From assembly GCA_019915135.1 (NCBI GenBank), contig JAHLMK010000010.1, forward strand, positions 1,054,001 to 1,118,000: a stretch of 64,000 nucleotides of DNA. The letters are read 5' to 3'. Source of the stretch: Strobilurus pachycystidiatus. Taxonomy: Eukaryota; Basidiomycota; Agaricomycetes; Agaricales; Physalacriaceae. The position numbers and the translations under genes were made by a program. The notes under the pieces are model-generated. The model was given only the letters and a program-made list of their open reading frames with translations, made no database searches and was not told where the DNA came from. Positions 56,258-64,000 of the stretch are shown here, one piece after another (the first letter of the stretch is position 1; each line of letters starts with the position of its first letter).

Positions 56258-56993
56258 TGCAGACCTGGACAAAGTAGCCCCGCTAGTTCTCGCGCAAATA
56301 AATCAAAAACGTACCCTTTGAGGAAGGGGCTTACTCTCTATCACTTCTGTTCTTCGGGTTCGACTTGATGAGTGGCCAATCGAATCGTCGATAGGGTGCA
56401 AGAGGTGGCGGGCCGCGGCCCTGACAGTTCTTTACGAAATCATGGGGTCAGGTGACCGCGACTCGGAAATTCAAGTCAAACTCACAACATCAAGTTAGCT
56501 AGATTATGAACACTGAACAGAACGTTCAACGCAGCATGGCACGGGCTACTCCACATGAATCACAATCAATCAGTACATTCGGAGGTTTAGTTTCCTCACG
56601 TTGTCAGACATACGGCAGGGGAGAGAGAGTGATGTATCCCTAATGGCATTTGGCGGTTTCCCCTGTACATCGGTAAGTTTGGTTCTACGCAGTGGCATGT
56701 ACGCCATGTTGTCTTGAGCTGTAATCTTACGTCGACTCCAGGGTACCACATTATCTCCGTTGACTCCGAATCCGTGTGTGCGGCGTCTCAAGGCATCCTC
56801 CAAAGAGGCCGTCATGCTAGATATATTAGAGGTGAATCGGAGTTACCTTTCCCGCGATTGGGAAACAGCTGGGAAACACTGACAGTCACAGTGGCTGTGA
56901 TCACTGATCGAGGAAGACGTCACATGTGCACGAGACTACGTCTTCCTGACTCTGTCAAGCGTCTTCACAGTCTCGAGACTGCGGCAAAACAGC
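56258..56993. other. Divergent promoter region
   Basis: It lies between the minus-strand RING gene (start 56257) and the plus-strand JmjC gene (start 56994). No TATA box or other site stands out. Confidence 0.4.
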
Positions 56994-59454
56994 ATGGATG
57001 AAGGTGAGAACCAATTGTATGCCGATGCGGTATCGAACTCCTCTCCAGATATTACCCACGAACCATTTTTGACCCGTGTATTCCGGCTCCTCGATGCTAA
57101 AGGGCGGGGCGCCGACATCTTCCTACGCGATGGCGAGAGGTTCATAGACGGAAAACCCTCAGAGAACTGGCTTGCCAGAATGCGCACTGTGATTGGGGAT
57201 GTCTCTCCAAGTCTGGAATTGCCATCAAAACGTCTGAAGGGAGCGTCGTGGGCCCCACTTAAGATCGCAGTTCCACATCAACAAGCCGAAGTCGAGACCA
57301 ACATAGCTATTCTTAAAAGGAGAATGATAGTCAACGCGAGCAGGAATAAGACTGCTCCCGTTAAAAGGTATGTAACACAATTTTTGGATGTTCAGACACG
57401 ACATGAACGACCAATTGTCAGGGATACTTTGGCTGTTGATTTCGATGCACCGTACGTAGATCTATAGCGAGTGTGCTGAAGACAAACAGTTATCTGTAGG
57501 CCGGACAAAAAAAGGAAAACAGAACCAGGACCGACAGGGCTGCCCCGCGATGGGGCTGAGACGTACGGATTTTATTGTTTGTATGTGATACATGTAACCA
57601 ATCGTCTTAGGTTGGGCACATCTCAACAAACCACTTACGATATGCTCACCAACCCTACACCCGTACCATTCCTTGCAGATGGGGAAGAGGCAAGCTGGTC
57701 TGGCAACGCAGGGTCCACTGTACGAGCTCGCTTGCCAATCTACATAGACAACGGAGCGAATATCCTCGCACCTGTCAGTAGGGGGTTAATCATCAAGAAC
57801 CGTTGCTGACCTCGACGTTTCCGATAGGTCGCCACAATCATCAAGGAGATCGCCAAGTTTGGGCATGTGGAGATTACGACAGCGGAGGTGCTTGTTTTTC
57901 AGAAAAACCTGTTCAACGAACGAGCCATCGAGGTCATAGTGAGACAACATGTCTCTGAAGGCACGCCGGTTCTGTTCAAGGGCGATCGGCGCAAAGACTC
58001 GTGGTGGGAGGGTCTTGCGGACGAGGTACTCGAACATTATGACGTCTGGCCAAACAGGCAATGCGAAGTTTTTGGTAATTTCTGTCGTAAATCCAATCAA
58101 CTTGTCTGATCATCTATAGACCTCGTAGAGCAAGAGAAAGAGTGGGCAGACTCTGAGACAATTGTAGATAACGACGATGTGCGGTTCTCCGCCTTAACGC
58201 GAGTCGCAGCATCGGAGCCCGCGCCTGGTGTGGAGGACGTACAATATAACCCACGTCTGAAGATGGAGTTTCAAGAATTCAGGCGCTCTGTAGTCGAAGA
58301 AGGGCGAGTGAGATTTATTTTGGACCTGCCCACAAATAAGACTGCTGACGGCACTCCACACTGGTCAATAAGTGAATGTTTTTTCCCTTCTCTGTAGAGT
58401 CTGAACCTGTTTTCAGGAGACTAAATGACTGCACGCGGGCTTTCGACAATACGAAGGTATTCGATGACATGGTGACATGGCCGGATTCCGTCTGGGGCTT
58501 GGCCCACTCTGCTGGATCCTTGTCCTGGTGGCATCACGATGGTGATGGGAAGATGACTGCGGTCGACGCAATCACTGGCGGAAAGTTGTGGACGATGTTC
58601 TTGCCAAAACGCACATTGTCCATGAAGGAGCTCAAGGACATCACAGTCTGGCTCACCTCACGCAAAACTGTAATTCCAAAGGCCGAATTTGGGACCGTCG
58701 TGACGGTTCTGCTGTTACCAGGAGATACATTGTGAGTAGGGACGCTACTCACGAGTCACAGAATCAACTTCAACAATTGTAGGTTCATGCCGCCAGGAAC
58801 TGTACATCTGGTGTACACCCCAGTGCCATCTATCTTCCGGGGTTCATCGTTCTGGATGATGGAAGCGCTTCACCTTACGCATTGGTCAAGAGTAGTGGAC
58901 GTCAAGCACGGCGATTCGACTACAAACATCGCACATTCCGATGCGGATATTTTTCGAAGTCTTATAAGACTTGCACTGTCTCTGCCTCTGGCCACTCATC
59001 TATGTCAGTTGATAATGCTCAGTTCTTCCGGATGCTAACTTGTCTCATAGCCATACACCGACGAACAATATTATCACTATATGACATGCTGTTCAACAGC
59101 CACGCTTTTATCTCCATGCACATGCAACACCAAAACTACCCGGATGGCATTGCGACCGATGCAGACCTGATTCAAAGGCAGAAGGAGATAGACGGTGACA
59201 TACGTGGGGACATACCAGAGTCGCACTACAATACCGCGATTCAAATTCTCGAGGAGATTTTGAAAGTCAATCTCAAGAAAACACTACCAGCAGCTTCAAG
59301 GCGCGGGGGAACGATTTCTAAATGGGTGGATAAAGAGCTGGAATGTCTGAACTGGTGCCAGGGGGGTGCAAAAGTTGAGATCAATCATGTCGATCTTCAG
59401 GCCTTATATCCACCCGAATATAGGGCCAACAACCGAACCATCACTTGGCAGTAG
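56994..59454 (+). CDS. JmjC/cupin-domain protein, Agaricomycete family
   Basis: ATG at 56994 (MDEGENQLYADAVSNSSPDI). Exons join across short GT-AG introns (donor/acceptor pairs near 57451/57499, 57579/57611, 57777/57828, 58074/58120, 58371/58396, 58732/58782 and 59003/59050). The N-terminal half includes FLTRVFRLLDAKGRGADIFL and ARLPIYIDNGANILAP. Then come VEITTAEVLVFQKNLFNERA and QHVSEGTPVLFKG, the usual lead-in of JmjC domains. The JmjC core has GLAHSAGSLSWWHHDGDGKM (H-x-D candidate HHD), GGKLWTMFLP (2OG-binding Lys candidate) and LLPGDTLFMPPGTVHLVYTP (distal His). The C-terminus runs to NNRTITWQ, TAG at 59454. JmjC enzymes hydroxylate or demethylate proteins using 2-oxoglutarate and iron; the substrate is unknown. 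The conserved-looking triad suggests it may be active. Confidence 0.75.
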
Positions 59455-59640
59455 ATTGGGCAACTTTTTGAGTCGTCGACTAAACTTCGCTGTACAGCAT
59501 TTTCATTACTAGTACAGAATGAAACGCGCTCTGTTTCGGCTGTCGTAGCTCGTTTCGTGATCTATGCAGTCCTTGTACCTTGTAATGGATACATTTAAGA
59601 AGCTTATCACTCACAGAAAAGTACTACGTGGTTTTGGAAT
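59455..59640. other. 3' flank of the JmjC gene
   Basis: Short AT-rich sequence between the stop codon and repeat R2. It probably contains the transcript 3' end. Confidence 0.4.
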
Positions 59641-59789
59641 ATGCGTCTCAAGACCGTCTCGTAAGAGTCTTGAGACCTCTGTGGACATCCGGGCCGAGCC
59701 ATGATCGGGCAGTCAACTGCGCTCATCGGGCGACCATCACCATGGCCTACCAGAACTGCGCGTCCCAGGACTTTGCCTGGATCCATGCT

Positions 59790-60120
59790 ATTTTCTCTTA
59801 GCAGAGAGCATTGCACGTCGCCTGGAATAGACTTCCTCTGCGCCGACGCCGCTTCGTGTGTGGCTTGCAGTAGCATGGCCTGGTATTGGAACGGTTGGCG
59901 GACCCAGGCTATCTTCTCTGAGCAGAGAACTTTGCACGTCGCCTGGAATAGACTTCCTCTGCGCCGACGCCGCTTCGTGTGTGGCTTGCAGTAGCCTGGG
60001 CTGGTATTCGAACGGCCGATGGACTCATGCTATCTTCTCTGAGCAGAGAACTTTGCACGTCGCTTGGAATAGTCTTCCTCTGCGCCGACGCCGCTTCGTG
60101 TGTGGCTTGCAGTAGCGTGG
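59790..60120 (-). repeat. 121-bp tandem array in R2, three units
   Basis: Three units with the strict 121-bp period, in the same order as R1 but inverted, between the end block (59641-59790) and the CTCAAGCGAAGCATGGCAGT block. Confidence 0.9.
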
Positions 60121-60982
60121 GCTGGTATTGGAACGGTTGGCGGATCTCAGTCGTGCGCAGCTCTCACATCTACCCTCTCAAGCGAAGCATGGCAGTGACC
60201 CAAACGACCGGACAAACGCAGGCGCGGAGAGACGACGCGACAGTGTCCTGTGCGTGATTTGTTACCTTTGCGATCTGGCTTTCTCCAGTCGTGGCTGGTT
60301 CTGATCTCGCCAAAGGCAGCCAGAATTCGCCGTTTCTTGCTTGATCGCTTTACCGTTTCTCGGTGCTCCATGGAACCGCCCTCACGAGACCCGACACTCA
60401 CCGCATCAGCAGAACCGTGAACGCCGTGGAAGGCATGGAGGGCAACCTGTCCTTCACAGGTGTGCTTGTTGACCTTTCAGTGTCGAGTGACTGACTCAGT
60501 GTCGCATTAGTATTTGGCATCTGCTCTATTGGTCAAAAACACGGTTGATGCCACCCTTCGCGAATTTCTGGTACCAATCACCTCAATATTTTCCTGCGCA
60601 TTTGATTGGGTTCTTTCGATTTAAGAACCAGACGCACTGCAGCCTTTTACCATACTATATTATTGAGAACTCAATCACAAAGGAACAAGACTGAACCTGC
60701 GGTCAAGTACACCTTTTTCGGGATTGCACATTACCCCGGAGACGATTCGTCGTGTTCGTCGATGTCGATGGTGGCGGGAGAACATCGGAAATCACGCAAC
60801 AAAGGCGGGTCGGTTCGCCATAGTGGTGGGTCAAGGCGTCGAACGAGAGCGCGTTGTATGTAATGCCAATCGAGAGGCAAGCAAATCCATTCACAAGATA
60901 CAAACATATACACGTAGAGTATGTTATACATAGTCAATACATGAACACCTACAGAGGATGTCGGGCATCGTTTTGATGGTCC

Positions 60983-62588
60983 TCAGTCAGTTCTCCCCAA
61001 GTCGGGATAGAACGGCACTGTCTCCTCAGGCCCTAGGTAGAGTGCTCTGGCCACCTCCCAAACCTTCCTCCCTGAGTGGAACAATCCCTGCAGCACAAAA
61101 CTCAGCAAAACACCCGGCCCTAGCGCCACCCACTTCGCCTCGATGGAGTCCATAACCGCCCCAATTTTGTACGGCGCTGTCTCGAAGCAGTTCGGCACAC
61201 GAACTACAAGAGATGACGCATCGAATCCTCACACCCTAGTCCGGCGACACCGAGAGCCAAGTGTTTGATAACGGTGCTCGTCGTCTACCGATGCGCAAGC
61301 TGAAAATTTGTGGCTGTATCCTCCAGCATCGTCACGACCACGGAATCACAATAGTACGCCGAGTGTGCTCCGATGTATTCAAACACAACCGACCAGGGCC
61401 TTCATACAGCCAGTCCGCCCATTCCACTCTGCAGTCCGGTACCCGTTGAGAATGGCAGGAATACGTGTGAAGGCTAGAGCGGAAGGGTCAGTATGATACT
61501 TGGCAGAGCTAGCGAAAAACCCTCACATAGTGTCAGCCACGATAGCGACCGTATTACACTGAGAAGCACCGCCAACACGTCCTGCGGACCCAAACTCTTC
61601 GCAATGTGACCGAGAGAGTTCAGAGCAGCACGTCGGATACCCTTCTTGTGTGGCTTCAGCAGGTGCAACAGCCAAACTAAGCAGCGTGATTCGCGATACG
61701 TCCAATCAAGTTGATGCACGACCTTGCACCTTCTGGAGCTGATTTCTGAGAATCAGCGTCATCCGGGGTACTAACAACGAAGTGAGTTCTGTGAGGTAAC
61801 TTGAAGGAAACGAAGGAAGACTCACAAAGATACTTGACCGGTAGGTTCATCTGAATCATACCGGCAACATTGGCGATAGCTCCCTCGGCAGCGATGAGAC
61901 TACCAAGAGTATGAGAGTTCTCTTCACCAAGCTGCTCGATATCGGGACGCGTAGTAGAAGTCGTGTTGTCTGCCTTGGACAGATAGGTTGGAGATGATCT
62001 CTCGACCCTCTACGCGGGCGTAGTAGTACTCGTCAGTGAGGAGTGGCCTCTCAACAACAAGGATTTTGTGGACGTAGGGGCGAACAGGATCGCCAAGCTT
62101 GTATGGCACCCGGTCAATGACCTTGACGAGGAGATGGCGCTCCTGGTCTTCCAATGCGCGTTCCATGAGCAAGGAAAGGAGCGGCCGAAACTCGCGCGCC
62201 TTGTCGGTGATCTGGCGAAGAGCGGTCTTCCTGACGGGCGGCGTGCCGTTCTGATTTTGAGCAGGCGCCGCATGAACTTGCGCTCCTTCATCTCGTCGAC
62301 CGTCAACTCTGTCTCGTCCTCCTCCATCACGATTTTGGCGAAGTACTGGGCGTCCTCTGCCTTTGAGAACGCGACACTGCCAACAGCGGGAAATTCGGTA
62401 GGAGTGTAGGCATGAATTTGCGGGGAGTGGGCAGAATGGCGTCGAGTTTTTGGCGGTTGTGCTTGCCGTCCTGCATGACGCCGGGCGCGTTCATGGCGTC
62501 GACGTCGATGGGGCTCTGATCACAGCGAGAGCGCTTGGCCGGCGCGGGCGACACGGTCGAGGTTGCGGTCAGCACAGCGCTTTAACAT
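60983..62588 (-). pseudogene. SF3B1 pseudogene, copy 4 (most complete)
   Basis: Reading down from 62588: [26 protein letters not shown].., [33 protein letters not shown] (Gln intact), [15 protein letters not shown], then the jump to [28 protein letters not shown] with the 55-nt intron (61755-61809 by mapping), LLHLLKPHKKGIRRAALNSL, GHIAKSLGPQDVLAVLLS, VIKHLALGVAGLGCEDSM, NCFETAPYKIGAVMDSIEAK, WVALGPGVLLSFVLQGLFHS, RKVWEVARALYLGPEE. The middle HEAT repeats (segment C) are missing. A TAG and other stops, plus frameshifts, rule out function. It is the only copy that reaches the SF3B1 C-terminus without the Y14 insertion. Confidence 0.88.
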
Positions 62589-62975
62589 TGTCCGGGAAGG
62601 TCTTGTGTTTGTGTTTGAACCGTGAAGTAAATCTGTCTGGAAAATCAGCCCCGTAATGCTTTGTATGGGCGCTCACGCACGATGTCGCCTTTACACAGAC
62701 GCCTGCCATGACGGCGGGATGGCAACGAGAAGGCGTGAGAATTTGTTGGCGCACCACTGATAGGCCGGCCATTCAAGGCAGTCTCGGGCACAACATGTAC
62801 GAGCCGAAGACAACATTTTGCAAGGCTTTGTCACACTCAGGGGCAGCGCACGGTCCCTTTCCCTTTGCTTCCGACCGTCATCGCCAACAGTCGCCAACGC
62901 CCATAATGCGCGTTGGGCCCTTGTGTTGGCCCAGACGATGACTGACGGTGGTCTCTTTCCAGTCTGAAAATTACG

Positions 62976-63585
62976 ATGTCTACTAAGACTCCCAAGCGCT
63001 GTCGTCTGGTCGATCTGGAGGCGGCTGTGGACGATGGAGATACTTCAGATGCGTCTCTCGACGAAGCAGGTCTGAACCGTCTTTCTGCTGTGTCTGAAAT
63101 GGTCTGAACCGGCAACAGGTGGCGATTTCATTGTCGACGACGCAGGCGATATTTCTCCGGACGACATCTCTCGCCCAATCCAGCCCCCCCCAAACCTCCT
63201 TGACCCGCCCCCTTCTGTTGACGAGACCTTCGACGCGCTGTTGGACCGAGCCCGTCAGCGTGCTCGCACCGCGAAAGAACTCAACACGGACATCCGCACG
63301 AGCATCCCCCCCAGCGATCCAACCTCAGTCTATATCGAAACCGGCGCTCCTAATGCGAAAGAATGGCAACCGCTCCTCGTGTCTTTCTCTGGCGTTGTAG
63401 CGCGACGCGGTCTCGCGCTTTTTGCCTCACTACCTCTCACACATCGTCTGGCTTGTCTGACTCAAGGTGCGGCCGGCTTGCAGCCGTCGTTGGCGCAGTG
63501 GGTCTCTCTGAAAGTGCGCAAGTTTTCTTTCCCTCATCATGACGATCTCTTGCTGCCCCAGTCGTGCATTGGCGTTGACGATTGA
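62976..63585 (+). CDS. Truncated Spt5-like gene, copy 4 (open reading frame intact)
   Basis: Exon 1 62976-63069 and exon 2 63119-63585 give about 186 residues. The start and the acidic FIVDDAGD segment are as in copies 1-3. The same in-frame 182-bp deletion as copy 2 removes half of the NGN domain. The frame leaves Spt5 similarity inside KOW1 (VSLKVR) and ends in unrelated KFSFPHHDDLLLPQSCIGVD. It is unlikely to act as Spt5. Confidence 0.6.
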
Positions 63586-63630
63586 CAGAGCACTTCCAAA
63601 CTCATCTTTGTTGCAACACTGATAACTTTA

Positions 63631-63973
63631 TCTTCTTTTTTTCTGCCGCGCCCTTCTGAATCTTTACGACATTTCCTCCAAGGTCCTCATCGTTCTCAAA
63701 CTTGTTCATGGTGGACTTAATTTGCTCGATGATGAGATAACTTCCACACTCTCCGAAGTTTCACGACGGGGATACATGTCATAATAATACCAAGAGCAGC
63801 GGACTGATTCCCATCTCTTTCGTCCACCTTTCTCAGCTGTCGTACTCATTAGTAACTTCCTCCCTCCAGGTCACGCAGGATCTTCATATAGTACACCAGT
63901 AGCCCAATGAAACTCTCAATTTATAGACCTTCTCCAAACTGTGCAGTCCTCAGAACCCTCGCCCGTGAACGTT
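63631..63973 (+). repeat. Distal segment shared with composite copy 2
   Basis: Counterpart of 18296-18653; similarity ends at GCCCGTGAACGTT in both. Confidence 0.65.
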
Positions 63974-64000
63974 CTGCTATTGCGCGCTCCATACGATAAC

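Larger units (their letters stand above)
59641..63973 (-). mobile_element. Composite element copy 4, joined to repeat R2
   Basis: From the right on the minus strand: centre, SF3B1 segments A and B, continuous SF3B1 3' end, then the R2 tail with three 121-bp units and the GTCTCAAGACCGTCTCGTAA end. On the plus strand is the Spt5-like 5' part. It maps to copy 1 by x' = 67945 - x around the centre. It keeps Gln (CAG) where copies 1-3 have TAG, and lacks the Y14 fragment and minisatellite. It therefore resembles the ancestral SF3B1 arm more than the others do. The outer part 63631-63973 matches 18296-18653. Confidence 0.75.

Noticed and set aside
59641..63973. Helitron with 5'-TC and 3'-hairpin-CTRR ends
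   Set aside because: I looked at the shared ends (GTCTTGAGACGC side and GTGAACGTT side) and saw palindromes but no convincing CTRR terminus or A-T target, so no class is assigned.
1..64000. Autonomous transposon (RT, integrase, DDE or Rep-helicase)
   Set aside because: No translation on either strand showed such domains; the RecQ-like relic lacks a Rep domain and is not linked to the composite element.

Overview
The window looks like nuclear DNA of a filamentous basidiomycete, most likely an Agaricomycete. Genes are split by many introns of about 45-60 nt with GTRNGT donors and YAG acceptors. Families typical of mushroom accessory genomes are present: a RecQ-like helicase relic, a JmjC/cupin protein, a 2OG-oxygenase-like protein, RING fingers and several coiled-coil proteins of unknown role. 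There are no bacterial-style operons. I found no reverse transcriptase or transposase.

About a third of the window is repeat. The main repeat is a composite unit present four times in alternating orientation (about 4.5-8.6 kb +, 15.4-18.7 kb -, 37.4-41.0 kb +, 59.6-64.0 kb -). Each copy has two divergent arms around a conserved ~390 bp centre. One arm is the 5' part of an Spt5-like transcription elongation factor gene. The other is a rearranged pseudogene of the splicing factor SF3B1. Three copies also carry an RRM fragment of the exon-junction protein Y14/RBM8A. A spliceable intron survives in the SF3B1 arm, so capture was from genomic DNA, not mRNA. Copies 1 and 3 are nearly identical and collinear over ~3.5 kb although 33 kb apart. 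Copy 1 also carries the only full-length Spt5-like gene. A second family, with a 121-bp minisatellite, occurs at 22.7, 28.2, 32.5, 53.6 and 59.9 kb plus degraded relics, and in copy 4 it is joined to the SF3B1 arm.

Region by region: 0.26-2.3 kb, RecQ-like helicase pseudogene split by a 391-bp MITE with an 8-bp target duplication. 2.5-8.6 kb, Spt5-like gene and composite copy 1. 8.7-14 kb, gene-poor with one coiled-coil gene. 14.0-15.0 kb, RING-finger gene. 15.4-18.7 kb, composite copy 2. 20.6-22.6 kb, 2OG-like gene. 23-26 kb, two coiled-coil genes. 26.8-29.8 kb, relic, 121-bp array and a degenerate ~60-bp tandem repeat. 30.1-31.1 kb, coiled-coil gene with a small poly(A)-ended insertion at its stop codon. 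31.2-33.0 kb, tRNA-like sequence and repeat R1. 34-37.4 kb, nothing recognised. 37.4-41.0 kb, composite copy 3. 41.6-42.5 kb, unknown three-exon gene. 46.6-53.2 kb, a large coiled-coil gene with a 5 x 277-bp exon-intron tandem array. 53.4-54.6 kb, repeat B. 55.0-56.3 kb, coiled-coil RING gene. 57.0-59.5 kb, JmjC gene. 59.6-64.0 kb, composite copy 4.

The genes do not form an obvious pathway. The best candidate for something undescribed is the composite element that carries pieces of three host RNA-processing/transcription genes. All similarity calls are from reading translations by eye; no database search was run.
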